NCBI GenBank assembly: GCA_963575745.1
Contig: CAUYUJ010018059.1
Coordinates: 1,526,588-1,590,587 of the forward strand
DNA length: 64,000 bases
From: Prorocentrum cordatum
Lineage: Eukaryota > Sar > Dinophyceae > Prorocentrales > Prorocentraceae
Direction of reading: 5' to 3'
This document shows, piece by piece, positions 33,939 to 46,195 of this stretch. The first letter of the stretch is position 1. Each line of letters starts with the position of its first letter. The position numbers and the translations under genes were made by a program. The notes under the pieces are model-generated. The model made no database searches, had not been told where the DNA came from, and saw only the letters and a program-made list of their open reading frames with translations.

Positions 33939-34945
33939 TCCAAGATGGCTTCAAGATGGCTTACGAGGTCCGGTCCGCAAGACGGCCCAAGAGGGCCACC
34001 ACGAGAACCCCAAAAGGCACCATCGTTTCAGTCCACCTATCGGTTTTGGCGTTGGTTCTTTTTCCAGGGGAACTCCCCCTGGGGCGTCGGCCCGTCCCGC
34101 CAGGGTGCCTATCTCGTCGGATGTTCCGCTCAAGATGGCCCAAGATGGCCTCCAAGATGCCTCCAAGACGGCCAAGATGGCCTCCAAGACGGCTAAGATG
34201 GCCTCAAGACGCCTCCAAGACGGCCCAAGATGCACTCAAGACGCCCTACGATAGCCTCAAGATGGCCCAAGACAGCCTCAGAAGCCCCCAGGAGGCCTCC
34301 AAGACGGCCCAAGACGGCCCAAGGAGCCTCCAAAAGGCCCTCCAGGCAGGCCCAAAGAGGCCAAATTCATTGATTGTCCCTAGGTGCTTGAATGATTTTG
34401 GCATTTGCGTCGTCTCGGCATCCCGACGGCTCAAGACGCCCAAGAGGCCCCCAATATCGCTCCAAGACCACCCACGAGGCCTCTAAGAAGGCCCCATGAC
34501 GGCCCAAGAGGCCTCCAAGACGGCCCAAAGACAGCCCAAGAGACCTCCAAGACGCCCAATATTGCCTCCAAGACGGCCCCGAAGCGCCCCAAGAGGGCCC
34601 CAAGTCGGTTCAGAGAGGCCCCTAAGACGGCTCCCGACGGCGTCAGACGGGCCAGGAGCCTACCAAGATGGCCGAAGTTGGCTCGAAGCTGGCCCAAGGC
34701 GGCCCAAGAGGCTTCCAAGGGGGCCCCCAGGAAGGAATGAAAAGGCCCAAAACAGAGATTTCCCTTAGGTTTTTGACGGAGTGTGACATTTGCTTCTTTC
34801 AGCCTTCCGGCGGCCCGAGACGGCCCAACAAAAAACCCAAAGATCGCCCAAAGATCGCCCAACGATCGCCCCAGATGCCTCCAAGATGGCCCCAGAACGG
34901 CCCAAGAGGCCCCCAAAACGGCCCCAAGATGCCTGTTTCGTCCTG
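33939..34945. repeat. CCAAGAYGGCC repeat island (right copy)
   Basis: Duplicate of 16080-17085. It is one T shorter in the second spacer and has single substitutions. Confidence 0.7.
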
Positions 34946-35098
34946 CATCATCCCTCCTCCTTCTCCTGGCAATCCTCCTCCTCCTCGTCCTCGTGCGGAA
35001 CACGACCCAGAGGAAGCGCACGACGTGCGTCCCAGCCGATACGCGCCGGATGACGACCCAGAGGAAGCGCGCGCCGGAGGATGACCCGGAGGAACCAC

Positions 35099-36291
35099 GT
35101 GAGCTGCGGGACCCATAGGAAGGCTCCCGCCTGACGCGTCCTCACAATTCACTCACAGACGAGGCTCCCGCTTGATACTTCCTCCAAATTCAGACCAGAG
35201 GAGCCCAAAAGTGACGACAGTTACAGGAATCCGATGACCCGCTCGGATTAGTAACATGATCTGCGGGCACCATAGGGAGGGGGCCCCCGCCTGAGACTTG
35301 CTCGCAATTCACTCACAGACGAGGCTCCCGCTTGATACTTCTTCTAAATTCAGACCTGAGGAGCCCAAAAGTGAGGACAGTTACAGGAATCCGATGACCC
35401 GCTTGGATTAGTAACATGATCTGCGGGCCCCATAGGGAGGGGGCTCCCGCTTGAGACTTCCTCACAATTCACTCACAGACGAGGCTCCCGCCAGATACTT
35501 CCTCCAAATTCAGACCTGAGGAGCCCAAAAGTGAGGACAGTTACAGGAATCCGATGACCCGCTTGGATTAAAAACATGATCTGCGGGCCCCATAGGGAGG
35601 GGGCTCCCGCCTGAGACTTCCTCACAATTCACTCACCGACGAGGCTCCCGCTTAATACTTCCTCCAAATTCAGACCTGAGGAGCCCTAAAATGACGACAG
35701 TTACAAGAATCCGATGACCCGCTCGGATTAGTAACATGCTCTACGGGCCCCATAGGGAGGGGGCTCCCGCCTGACGCGTCCTCACAATTCACTCACAGAC
35801 GAGGTTCCCGCTGATACTTCCTCCAAATTCAGACCTGAGGAGCCCAAAAGTGAGGACAGTTACAGGAATCCGATGACCCGCTTGGATTAATAACATGATC
35901 TGCGGGCCCCATACGGAGGGGGCTCCCGCCTGAGACTTGCTCGCAATGCACTGACAAACGAGGCTCCCGCCAGATACTTCCTCCAAATTCAGACCTGAGG
36001 AGCCCAAAAGTGACGACAGTTACAGGAATCCGATGACCCGCTCGGATTAGTAACATGATCTGCGGGCCCCATAGGGAGGGGGCTCCCGCCTGAGACTTCC
36101 TAGCAATTCACTCACAGACGAGGCTCCCGCTTGATACTTCCTCCAAATTCAGACCTGAGGAGCCCAAAAGTGACGACAGTTACAGGAATCCGATGACCCG
36201 CTCGGATTAGTAACATGATCTGCGGGCCCCATAGGGAGGGGGCTCCCGCCTGAGACTTCCTCACAATTCACTCACAGACGAGGCTCCCTCT
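35099..36291. repeat. 160-bp satellite, about 7.5 units (right copy)
   Basis: Same array as 17240-18432 with the same number and order of variant units (for example the TTAAAAACATG variant in unit three). The copies therefore duplicated as a block and have not exchanged units since. Confidence 0.9.
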
Positions 36292-36713
<422 letters not shown>

Positions 36714-36788
36714 AAAAGGAGCAGAGGAGAGGGAGGAGGACGAGAGATCCTGCGCGGAGGGTGTGCAGAGAAAACAAGAACCCCACTT

Positions 36789-37123
36789 AGGATGTGGGGA
36801 AAAACATAGGGGATTTGCCACATTTCTGAAATTCGGTGCCACCCCTCACGCAGATCCGCGAGGTCAGGGTCCAAAAACACAGGGGAGTTGCCACATTTCT
36901 GAAATTCGGCGCCACCCCTTACGCAGATCCGCGGGGTCAGGGTCCAAAAACACATGTGATTTGCCACATTTCTGAAATTCTGTGCCACCCTTCACGCACA
37001 TCCATCGCAAGGCGTGGTAACCCAAACTGCGAGAACTCCCTCGGCTCTTTGATCGCAAGGTGTGGTAACCAAGCCCGTAAACCATACACGTCTTACCAAT
37101 CGCCAGGTGTGGTAACCCCTCTT
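36789..37123. repeat. ~80-bp tandem and TCGCAAGGYGTGGTAACC triplet (right copy)
   Basis: Duplicate of 18970-19305, with one fewer T in the second unit. Confidence 0.65.
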
Positions 37124-37365
37124 GTGATCAGTTGGTTTTGCTGATTGCGAATCGGCTTCGCATGAAGTTTCGATACTGCTTCACGACAGCGCCAAGGCCT
37201 CATGACTTAGCTCTTCCATGGCCCATTCTCCGAGAGAGGGGGCCGGCGGCAGGGGGCGAAGCCCTTACGGATTACCACAGAAGGAACGCGCCTATATTAT
37301 CACAGAAGGAGCGCGCCCTGTGCCTACACAAAATATGGTGTGGCATTTGCTCATGACCCGTATGG

Positions 37366-38865
37366 TCACTCGAACATTGCCATTGCAACTGACGACACGG
37401 AAGAAGGAGCCTCGCTGCTCGCAATCTCTTCCGACAGAGACACAGGCCTATTACAATCCGCTTGGGGAGTCATGGCATCTTTGTGGTCGTCTTCACCCAG
37501 CAAGCCTCCGACGGCAAAACCTGCTCGCCCTAAATGCTTCACGTACACATTCAAATACAGGAGTCCACTGTCCGTGCGTCCATGAACGACTTTCAGCTGA
37601 ACCGCACCAAGGGTAGTCCATGATGGACTCTCGACTGCACTTTGCGATGCGTCGTAATGGTACCCTCCAACTTGTTTGACCTCTGCCCAAGACCCTGTGA
37701 CGTTCACTTGTTGAAAATACATTTCCGCGCAATGTCCACCCAATCGGCGCGCATCCGCCTCAACGCGAAGCAATGCGCGTGTCTGCCTCCCGCGAGGGAT
37801 GTTCACCAGAATATGCTTGCCCGGCTTCATCACATCGAATCGCTGGCCAAGAACGTTTTGCAGGTGGGGATCGCCAGTGGCAGCCACACCGCCAGCTCCG
37901 CCCGCCATGGGAGCTCCAGGAGGAAACGTCGGGTGTGGCGTCGGCCAGCCCGCAGGATACGTCGGGCTGGGCGTCGGGCTGGCCGTGGGGAAGGGCGTCG
38001 GGAAGGCTGTCGGGTAGGCTGTGGGAAAGGCTGTCGGATAGGACGTTGGGAAAGCCGTCGGGTAGGGCGTCGGGAAAGGCGTGGGGAAAAGCGTCGGGTA
38101 GGGCGTAGGGTGGGGCGTCGGGTAGGGCGTAGGGTACGGCGTCGGGTAAGCCGTCGGGTAGGGCGTCGGGAAAGGCGTGGGGAAAAGCGTCGGGTAGGGT
38201 GTAGGGTGGGGCGTCGGGTAGGACGTAGGGTACGGCGTCGGGTAGGGCGTCGGGTATGGCGTCGGGTATGACGTCGGGCTTGGAGTCGATACCACCTCTG
38301 AGCCGAAGGCCTGGAAGTAGTTCAGGCCACCGCTATACCCGTAGTAGCTGTCCATCACGAACTTGACGTATCGGATTCCACTCGAAGGGCCGGAGTTCGA
38401 TATGACAAGGGGGATTCCCGATATCGGAGAACATGCTGTCAGTCTTCCCGAAGCGGCGAATTTATAGCTGACGGCGTCGCTGGACACATATATGCTGTAA
38501 TCCTTGGTGGACCGATCGTTGTGTGGCGTGTTGCACGTGTTGAGGAGCTGGAACTCCGTCACAGTGGACGAGCTGTCCAGCATCAAGGTGAACCACGATG
38601 TTTGCCCGTTGGGGGACAGCCACGTCTGCTGATTATAATGACTGCCACCCTGCCATGTCGGATCCAGAACGGCCGACGGTGGGAACCGGTGATCGTAGTA
38701 GGGCCCATTCGCGTATATGGATGCACCCAGCGCCGTAGGCGTAGAGAAAAATTTGGTTGCATATGTGTGGGTCACGTATTGCTCATGGACCTCCCGTTCT
38801 TGGACAGACAAGGCGCCTACCTGGCCCAGGAAATTGAAGAGCGAAACGATGCCACACGACTTCAT
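37366..38865 (-). CDS. Secreted discoidin-like/PTPYP-repeat/VWD-like protein (right copy)
   Basis: Duplicate of the gene at 19548-21047. The one protein difference noticed is Leu219 to Pro within the PT-repeat linker; a few silent changes occur. Both reading frames are intact, so the duplication doubled a possibly working gene, each copy with the same retroelement 3' LTR just upstream. The 12-bp DNA period of the PTPY repeat has not changed length. Confidence 0.75.
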   Translation of the reverse strand: MKSCGIVSLFNFLGQVGALSVQEREVHEQYVTHTYATKFFSTPTALGASIYANGPYYDHRFPPSAVLDPTWQGGSHYNQQTWLSPNGQTSWFTLMLDSSSTVTEFQLLNTCNTPHNDRSTKDYSIYVSSDAVSYKFAASGRLTACSPISGIPLVISNSGPSSGIRYVKFVMDSYYGYSGGLNYFQAFGSEVVSTPSPTSYPTPYPTPYPTPYPTSYPTPHPTPYPTLFPTPFPTPYPTAYPTPYPTPYPTPHPTPYPTLFPTPFPTPYPTAFPTSYPTAFPTAYPTAFPTPFPTASPTPSPTYPAGWPTPHPTFPPGAPMAGGAGGVAATGDPHLQNVLGQRFDVMKPGKHILVNIPRGRQTRALLRVEADARRLGGHCAEMYFQQVNVTGSWAEVKQVGGYHYDASQSAVESPSWTTLGAVQLKVVHGRTDSGLLYLNVYVKHLGRAGFAVGGLLGEDDHKDAMTPQADCNRPVSLSEEIASSEAPSSVSSVAMAMFE

Positions 38866-39111
38866 GTCAACGGGACGAGAAGGGCCACCTCAGAGTGCAG
38901 GTACGCAAGCTGCAAACTTTGATGCAAGATGTATCTTGAATCTAAATGCCTGCGGGTGGGCTCAACCACTTGCGTGTTGGTCTCGGTCCAGACCTGCGAA
39001 CAGTCGAAAGTGAGCCTGGTAACTCAAATAGCATCCGCTCCCATGGGAATCGAATGGCAGATAGCGTCCATTACCCTGCTGGGGTGGTTCAGTATGGGGA
39101 ATGGACGGGTA

Positions 39112-41539
39112 CACCGGACTCACTTCTATAGCGTTCACTTCTATAGTGCTCACTTTGAAATTGTGGTCCGGAAGGGGCCGCACATGCAGGCACATGCCGC
39201 ACAGTCGCATGCACATGCCCATGCAAATATACAAAAGCCTCAACAGCATTGCCGCACATGCGCGCACATGCCACACCGTCCGACGCACAGTCGAATGCAC
39301 GGTCAAGCAAAACTCTGAAAGCATAGACGCACATGCCCGCACATGCCGCAGAGATGTCGCAGGCGATAGTGGCCTGACCACCTGAGCTCGGGGCATTTCG
39401 CAACCCAGAGTTCCGAGGATGTCTCAGGCAAGCGTGGCCGGATCACCATGGGGCAGGGCATCTTGGAAACCAGAGTGGCGAGGATGTCGCTGGTCAAGGT
39501 GACCAGACGACCATGGGGCAGGACACCTCCGAGGTCTGAGTTGTGAGGATGTCTCAAGCGAAAGTGGCCTGACCACCATGGGGCAGGAGATCTCTGAGGT
39601 CAGAGTTGCGAGGATGTCTCTGGGGAGAGTGGTCTGACCACCTCAGCCCAGGGCATCTCGGAGCCCAGAGTTGCGAGGATGTCTCAGGCAGGACTGGCCT
39701 GACCACCTGCTCAGGGCATCTCAGAACCCAGAGTTGCGAGGGTCTCAGGCGAAAAAGGCCGAGACACTATGGAGCAGGGCATCATTGAGGTCAGAGTTGC
39801 GAGGATGTCTCAGGCAAAAGTGGCCTGAACAGCTCAACTCAGGGCATCGCGGGCGAGGATGTCTAAAGCGAAAGTGGTCTAACCACCTCAACTCAGGGCG
39901 TCTCGGAACCCAGAGTTCCGAGGATGTCTCAGGCGAAAGGGGCCGAGACACTATCGAGCAGGGCATCATTGAGATCAGGGTTGCGAGGATGTCTCAGGCG
40001 ACAGTGGCTGACCACCTCAGCTCGGGGCATATCGGAATCGAGACTTGCGAGGATGTCTCAGGCGACCGTGGCCTGACCAGCATGGGGCAGGAGATCTCTG
40101 AGGTCAGAGTTGCGAGGATGTCTCATGCGAAAGTGGTCTAACCACCTCAGCTCAGGGCGTCTCGAAACCCAGAGTCCCGAGGATGTCTCAAGCGAAAGTG
40201 GCCGGGCCACCATGGGGCAGGGCATCTCCGAGACCAGAGTTGCGAGGATGTCTCAGGCGAAGGTGGCCAGATCACTTCATGTCAAAGCACGTCGGCCTCC
40301 AAATTGCCGACGACGTCTCACGCGGAACTGGCCGGACGCGAACGCGCCGGCGTCCGGAGACGAACGCCGGCCCCGGCATTCTTGCACGTCCCGCACATGC
40401 ACTGCACAGGTACGCACAGTATTCGCACAGGCCGAGCTCGCCGGTGGCCGAGCCAGGCCAGCGATTCCGAGATTCCCTGAGCTCGGGCCGTCAAGCCACT
40501 TTCGCCTGAGACAGCCTCGCAACTCTCACCTCCTCCTCCTCCTCCTCCTCCTCCTCCTCCTCCTCCTTCTCCTCTGGCCGAGCCGAACAGGCAGGCTGGC
40601 CAGTGGCCGGGGGCGCCCGCCTCCTCCGCCCCCCCCTCCTCCCCCCCCACTCCACCTCCCCCCCCCCATCCCTGCTTCTCCAGCCGAGCTGAGAAGGCGC
40701 GCGGGAGAGTATTTTATTAGGCGGGCGCGCCACCGCCAGCTCACGAACCGGGCGAATAACCGCCCCCGCCAGCACCCGCCGCCTCCGCCGAGGCCAGCTC
40801 CCGCCGTCCTCCCTGCCCTCCGCGCCGGCCGGCCGCGGCCGGCGGGGCGGGGCGCAGGAGCAGGGGACGTTCGCGGAGGAGGAGGAGGAGGAGGAGGAGG
40901 AGGAGGAGGAGGAGGAGGAGGCGGCGGAGGGGGAGGAGGGCCTCGAGGAGGAGGAGGAGAAGGAGGAGGAGGAGGAGGAGGAGGAGGAGGAGGAGGAGGA
41001 GGAGCCGCCCCCGCCAGCAGCGGGCGAGTCTAAACGCACAACAAACTTTTTCAGGAAACCCTGGCACGCCCCAGGTTAGCTCTGCGAATGCCAGGAGGCA
41101 TTGGAGGCACAGGGGTCCCAGACAGCTCCTAGGGCATGAGCGTGCATGTGCATTGGGATGTGCACGCATGTGCGCCCGCACGCTTCACCGCATGTGCGTG
41201 CATGTGCGGGCCCGCGCGGCCTCCCGAAGAGAGGTTGCACAGGCATGTGCGTGCATGTGCCGATGACAGATCTGCGATTCTCGAACACCTCCCGCATGCG
41301 CAGGCATGTGCGCGCATGTGCGTCGGACTGTGCGTGCATGTGCGTATGATGGATACATCAAAACACAGCGCACATGCCCCCGCACATGCCCGGGCACGAC
41401 GTGCACAGTAGGAAGTCCATCCAATAAGGACCGCACAGGCCTGGCACATGACTGGCACATGCCGCGCACATGCGCGCACATGACAGCGCAAAAACGGCCG
41501 CACATACACCCACCCAGGGGTATAGATGTGAGTGCGGTG
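39112..41539. mobile_element. Nested non-autonomous TA-target transposon (right copy)
   Basis: Same element as 21294-23711, 10 bp longer because of an extra GCGCACATGA-like step near 41470. Termini are 39112-39130 and 41521-41539, with TA at 39110-39111 and 41540-41541. Confidence 0.85.
39363..40318. repeat. ~62-bp tandem repeat inside the TA element (right copy)
   Basis: Duplicate of 21545-22500 with point differences. The inverted unit is at about 40494-40528. Confidence 0.8.
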
Positions 41540-41698
41540 TATGATAGGATAAGATCGATGTGTCGGTCTTTCCAGCACATAGCGAACACTAAGGTAAGTG
41601 TCCGGGCAAATAGGGCGCGCGCGCCTTGAGCCCAAGGCAACGGCGCGCGAGCTATGCTCCCGATACTATAACATCTCCCAAAGAGCTACCCTTAAAGT

Positions 41699-42082
41699 CG
41701 GGAGGGGAGGAGACGGAGAGCATAGCCGCGCAGCCGTTAGGCTCTGCAAAGGCCGCGCGCACAACTGTTTGCAAGAAAGAAAACAGCGTGTACAGTCTGG
41801 CCTAACACCAGACTGTATGGCGAGTTTCCTCGCAAGGCATTTCACGCAAATACAAGATAGCCCCTTCGAACGATGAAGGGCGATCGGCTCAGTTAGAGGC
41901 AAGCCAAACGGGCCATACCTCACCGAGCAAATAGGTATTAAGGCAAAGAGCCTGAGTCATATAAAGCCGGCTCGCTGCCAGGCGTGAAATGTAAGGCTCG
42001 TTTTCGAGCAACTAGAAGGGCGCCTCTGTAGTAGGCGCCCATGCTGGCAAATTGGACCGCGGGGGGGGGCAACAAGGACAGA
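41699..42082 (-). other. 3' noncoding region of retroelement (right copy)
   Basis: As in the left copy. The 10-bp stem is at 41791-41817 and is followed within 3 nt by mini-hairpin 41820-41833. A further mini-hairpin at 41996-42009 has loop AAAA in sense. Confidence 0.5.
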
Positions 42083-42907
42083 CTAAAATTGATTAGACTT
42101 AGGTTTGTTTCTGTCCTCGGGACACCGAAAGGGAACAAACTGCTTCACGTCATACTTGAATGACTGAGTGCCTGACATTACTTCCAGAAGCAGCTCCCGA
42201 TCGATGCTTCCCTTTGTATGCCCGTCTGCGGTCACATCCCTAGTATCACACCACTGCACGTTATGTACTACACCTATATCCATGAGCTCACGTATCCAAC
42301 TGATATGTCCAAGCAGAGTCCGCTCTGTCGGTATCTTAAGATCCTTGCTTGATAATGATTTATAAACGGACTCAGCGTCTATGGTAAGAGATACTTTGAT
42401 GGCTGGGCCTCCAACTTCACGCATATCTCGTAGTTGTCGTGGAGTCATAGCTCCTGCCTTGAGCTCGTGGAGTGTGATGAGCGCAGGGTAACACTCATCA
42501 AGGTTATGCGCAGCTGCGAGTGCCTCCGCAGCATAGCTGGACCTCACCTGCAGTCGGTGTGATTTGCATAGTCCGTCACAGAGGTGAACGACGGACTTGC
42601 CTTGAGGCGAGTTTCCTCGCCGTAGTTCATTAGCCCCGCGTGTGCCGTAGCCCTTGGTCTCATCCTCCTCCTCCCCGGTGAGCTTCCGATGCCCCGAATC
42701 GCTGTGGATGTCAACTTCATTCGTAGGCTTCATCCGAGGGAAGGTGATGCGTTTCGGGCTGCTGATCAGCTTTCGCGTCACAGCATTCAGACGTCTGACT
42801 TGCAGATTGGTGGGCTCGTGGATTTTCTGGCGAGAGACCACGTGTACCATGAGCCTAATTTGAATAAGAAGGGCATCGGCGAGGGCTCCTCGCAAGCTGA
42901 CGAACAT
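42083..42907 (-). CDS. RNase H (right copy)
   Basis: 274 codons, in the RT frame after one TAG. Likely catalytic acids are D70 (DIHSDSGH), E128 (SYAAEALAA), D177 (LTIDAESVY) and D228 (TADGHTKGS), the D-E-D-D set of copia RNase H, which removes template RNA. Residues 98-101 (RGNS) are a mini-hairpin. The stop is followed by the 3' noncoding region and LTR. Confidence 0.82.
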   Translation of the reverse strand: MFVSLRGALADALLIQIRLMVHVVSRQKIHEPTNLQVRRLNAVTRKLISSPKRITFPRMKPTNEVDIHSDSGHRKLTGEEEDETKGYGTRGANELRRGNSPQGKSVVHLCDGLCKSHRLQVRSSYAAEALAAAHNLDECYPALITLHELKAGAMTPRQLRDMREVGGPAIKVSLTIDAESVYKSLSSKDLKIPTERTLLGHISWIRELMDIGVVHNVQWCDTRDVTADGHTKGSIDRELLLEVMSGTQSFKYDVKQFVPFRCPEDRNKPKSNQF

Positions 42908-42988
42908 GTCGGTAATGAGTTTCGTGGCTTTGGCATCGGCCGCCGCTCCTGTAAGTTCTGGGTGTGTGATAGGACGTAGTTGTTTGAT

Positions 42989-44170
42989 CTACTCGTCCTG
43001 ATCCATGATCACACCCCCTTGATCATTCTTAGTGTAGCGAACGGCGCAGTTCGTATATGAGTGTTTGTTGATCTTGCATTTGCCAAACACTTTTTCGACA
43101 CGCTGTACATAGTCGTCTATATTTTTCTCTAGGCCTGTCATGTTAATATCATCGACATGTTTTGCCGTTAGCAGATCTTGGCTGAATTCAAACTCAGGGT
43201 CATAACTGGTCGGTGTAAGGCCTATAGCTCGTGTGGTCGTACGAAGTTTGAGAGAGAACGATCTTGGAGCGTCCTTTGTACCCGTTCCTGGTTTGAGGCA
43301 CCTGAGGCAGTGTCGGCTTTCGTCATAAGATGAGAAGCCGGGTAATGTACGAAGTACCTGGGCACTTCCCGGTGGAAGAGTGAAGCAGACCATGCGAGTT
43401 TCCTCGCCGGTGGCATGGGCAAGATCCTCATAGGTCAAGCCCTTGAGGAACGCCTTGTCGATATCCATGGATGCTAAGATCCACTCTCGATGGCATGCCG
43501 CCTCACTTGCCAGGTGTCGTTGGGGCTTCCTTCGGGCGGTTCCCGAGAATGTTTCCACGTCGAAAGCCTCAGTATCCATAAATCCACGAAGGACACGTCT
43601 GAGACGAATGGTTTTAACGTTCTCGGTACCCACCTTTACAAACTTCCACTTGCACACATACCTGGATGTCATGATGTTGGAAACTTTGGATAAATCATAC
43701 ATCTCAAAAGATCGGTTGTCAATCCATATTTTGAGTTCAGTATACAAAGCTTCACTAACCTCCTTTGGATGTGCTGCTATGTCGGCTTTGGTGAGTAGGT
43801 CATCTTCTTTAACGACTACAGCACGTTTAGCAGCAGAGGATACATATACTCTCATCGTTGCGACCATATCAGTGTCGAGCTGTGCTAGTTGAATCTGACC
43901 CAACACTACTTTTGACATTTCTGATGTAAAACATAATTCAACGCAAGGACCATATTCATCACTGTCAAGAGAGTAGCTCACGTCAGGTGTGGTTGAGCAG
44001 ACAGAGACTAGACAAGACTCTCGTGGTTCAGGCTCGCCTCCGAGCGTGTCCGATGATATGATATCTTCTTCGTCCACAGATGCTGAAACCAAAACACATT
44101 GGTCGGGCAGCATGGTTGTTGGGACGCAGTAAAGATAATCGTCGGTAGTCGTCGTAGGATGAAGATCCAT
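42989..44170 (-). CDS. Reverse transcriptase (right copy, open)
   Basis: 393 codons of Ty1/copia-type RT. YVCKWKFVKVG (171-181) is the entry strand; RVLRGFMDTEAFDVETFSGT (192-211) and SMDIDKAFLKG (234-244) contain motif A aspartates; KHVDDINMTG (337-346) is the catalytic YxDD-type motif with His-Val. It copies element RNA into DNA. The GEETR sequence at 255-259 is a mini-hairpin read in frame 3. The frame stops at TAG (42991-42989) at a position where related elements usually have Tyr (MDQDE-stop-IKQLRP), then continues in frame into RNase H. Confidence 0.85.
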   Translation of the reverse strand: MDLHPTTTTDDYLYCVPTTMLPDQCVLVSASVDEEDIISSDTLGGEPEPRESCLVSVCSTTPDVSYSLDSDEYGPCVELCFTSEMSKVVLGQIQLAQLDTDMVATMRVYVSSAAKRAVVVKEDDLLTKADIAAHPKEVSEALYTELKIWIDNRSFEMYDLSKVSNIMTSRYVCKWKFVKVGTENVKTIRLRRVLRGFMDTEAFDVETFSGTARRKPQRHLASEAACHREWILASMDIDKAFLKGLTYEDLAHATGEETRMVCFTLPPGSAQVLRTLPGFSSYDESRHCLRCLKPGTGTKDAPRSFSLKLRTTTRAIGLTPTSYDPEFEFSQDLLTAKHVDDINMTGLEKNIDDYVQRVEKVFGKCKINKHSYTNCAVRYTKNDQGGVIMDQDE

Positions 44171-44191
44171 ACGTAGTTCGTCGTATCACTC

Positions 44192-44665
44192 TTCCAGCAT
44201 CATAGCTTCGATATTATGTTCCTCATTTTCCTCATAGATTGTCGACAGACGGCCTTCACTCGGCGATGAAGCACCTGGGGTATCTGGAGGAGGCCTGTTT
44301 CCAGGCGAATCGTGTTCTCCAGACGTGTTGCTTGAGTGCTGCTATTTAGCCAGGTCGTCGTGAAATCCTAAGGAAGGGACGCGTGAAGTCAAGCATTGAA
44401 TAAGTCTGGAATGAGTGCTACCAGTGATCTGGGAAATGTTTAGGCCGGTGCCCACACACTCGTAGTAGTGGAAAGCTGGGCTGACATCGTTGTCATAGTG
44501 GATCAGCGTAGACCCGGTGGCGTACTTTACTGCAGGTAAGCTTGACATACTTTTGGCCAATCTAACTGCTACTACATGTTCTACTCGGAAGTAGTTTCGC
44601 ACGAGATGCTGTAGTGCTAGATGTACGCGCGGGTGAAACTTACTGTCGTCTGAAAGATTGAGGTT
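44192..44665 (-). CDS. Linker between integrase and RT (right copy)
   Basis: Continues the integrase frame after TGA with VRLAKSMSSLPAVKYATGST and a Ser/Pro/Glu-rich segment carrying the PGNRP hairpin (44293). Interrupted by TAG at 44344-44342 and TGA at 44188-44186, both in frame. The TAG is TAT (Tyr) in the left copy. Confidence 0.5.
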
Positions 44666-46195
44666 TCAATTGTAATCTGGGATATAGCCGAAAACTTTGG
44701 CAGGTTTCCCTGCGCCGAGGTGTGCCACATATGTAAGGACGGTTTGCATGGCCATATTATCCATGCCAAGTTCCCGTGTGAGGAGACATTCGATGTATAG
44801 TGTGTGACGAGCATCAGGATACATCACAATTACCTCACGAGATCCTGCCTTGACAACAATATGTCCTCTTTCAGGCACATTACGGATCACCGGGAATGGG
44901 CCATTCCAGCCTCCATGATCGTCCTTAGTGGCAGTGGGTCGATGGTAGTCGACCAAATCCCCTGCAGAGTAAAGGCGAGCACCATCAGGAGCCGTTTTAG
45001 CCCTAAGAGCACGATTTGTCTTGGCCACAGCAGTGGCTTGAGTTATGACTTCTAAACTAACTTCCCTCACACGACGTTCTCGTTCGTGACCTGATGTCTC
45101 GGGTCCCTTGGGAAAGTCAAGGGTGTCGAGGTCAGGAAGAAAGGAGGGCTGACGTCCTGTGCGTGCTTGGTATGGCGGTACTCCGTTGTAAAACGTAAAG
45201 GCATTGGTAACGAAGATGCCTTCCGCCAATACTCTAGTGAATACAACAGGGATGTTGTGTCTATTCAGTTCTTCCTCAATCATGTGGAGGACGCCTCTGA
45301 GAATGCCGTTTCGTGACTCAATCGAAGTCGCGTGTTGGCCAGGCGCCCGGATACGAAGTTCCTTGCCCTTATTGGCCATCATGGCCTTAGCGGCATCATT
45401 GTTCAGGGCGCCTTCTCCGTCTGAGTATAAGACTTTGAAGGGTCCGTGATAGGCAATCCAGCAGTAGTGGTAGGCGTCAAGGATAGCGTCACGTTCCCTG
45501 TCGGAAATGTCTTGGCCTGCTGCCAGGCGAATACAACGATCCATGATGTGAAATATGGTCCGTTTCTTGTAGAACATGAGGTCCATTTCGCCTTCATCGA
45601 GCCAGTTACCAGGAAGGCTCACCGAAGGTAGTGTTGAGTTTCCTGGACGTTCCCATGCTCTGCATTCCCGACAGGTATCGCAAACTTCTTTGATCATGTT
45701 CAGCCGAACGCTATCCAGCCCCACTTTGTCGAGGATTAGCCTCATCTTGGGTTCCTTCGCATGATACCATCGCAGGTGCAGTTTACGGAGTTCCTTTCTA
45801 ACGACATGAAGTTCGTGACTACGGAGATTTTGCAGACTGCGTTGGATGTCGAATCTCGCCCAGTCGGGTAGTCGTGGAGCCCCAGAGCCGGTAGAGGCAA
45901 GAAGGTTCCTTGTGGCTCTCCGCAGTCGGTCTCCTTCGTCGACTGCATCTGGAGGTGGTGGTACACCTTGTAGGCGGCCACGACGGGCCGCTACCTGTGG
46001 CGCTTCGCTAGAGGACGCAGAAGGCGTGTTTCCACGCTCGGGGGCGTCTCGTAGCATGTCGTAACTGCTGGCACCAGATGTCGGATCAACGTTGCCGAAG
46101 GATCGTGGTCGCGGTGGCCTGGCGCGTGCGCCTTGGCGGCCACCTGAAGCTGAAGCTTGGCCCTCACCAGGTTTAGGTAAGAGGGTTTCCACCAA
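44666..46195 (-). CDS. Integrase (right copy, open)
   Basis: 509 codons. The HHCC zinc site is H140, H145, C172, C175. The catalytic triad is D205 (EMDLMF), D259 (LYSDGEG) and E293 (ATSIESRNG), spacing D-x53-D-x33-E, matching the D,D35E integrase fold that inserts cDNA. A C-terminal region (GDLVDYHRP, WNGPFPVI) looks like the small SH3-like DNA-binding domain. The N-terminal 100 residues are Pro/Ala/Ser-rich linker with the RGNTP hairpin. The frame ends TGA at 44668-44666 and then continues in the same frame into the RT region. Confidence 0.85.
   Translation of the reverse strand: MVETLLPKPGEGQASASGGRQGARARPPRPRSFGNVDPTSGASSYDMLRDAPERGNTPSASSSEAPQVAARRGRLQGVPPPPDAVDEGDRLRRATRNLLASTGSGAPRLPDWARFDIQRSLQNLRSHELHVVRKELRKLHLRWYHAKEPKMRLILDKVGLDSVRLNMIKEVCDTCRECRAWERPGNSTLPSVSLPGNWLDEGEMDLMFYKKRTIFHIMDRCIRLAAGQDISDRERDAILDAYHYCWIAYHGPFKVLYSDGEGALNNDAAKAMMANKGKELRIRAPGQHATSIESRNGILRGVLHMIEEELNRHNIPVVFTRVLAEGIFVTNAFTFYNGVPPYQARTGRQPSFLPDLDTLDFPKGPETSGHERERRVREVSLEVITQATAVAKTNRALRAKTAPDGARLYSAGDLVDYHRPTATKDDHGGWNGPFPVIRNVPERGHIVVKAGSREVIVMYPDARHTLYIECLLTRELGMDNMAMQTVLTYVAHLGAGKPAKVFGYIPDYN

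Larger units (their letters stand above)
39002..41698 (-). repeat. 3' LTR, split by nested TA element (right copy)
   Basis: LTR sequence at 39002-39111 and 41540-41698 (about 267 bp in total) matches the 5' LTR with about a dozen differences. On the internal side the sense strand is CTCCTCCCCTCCCG, pyrimidine-rich where a polypurine tract would be expected. Confidence 0.85.
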
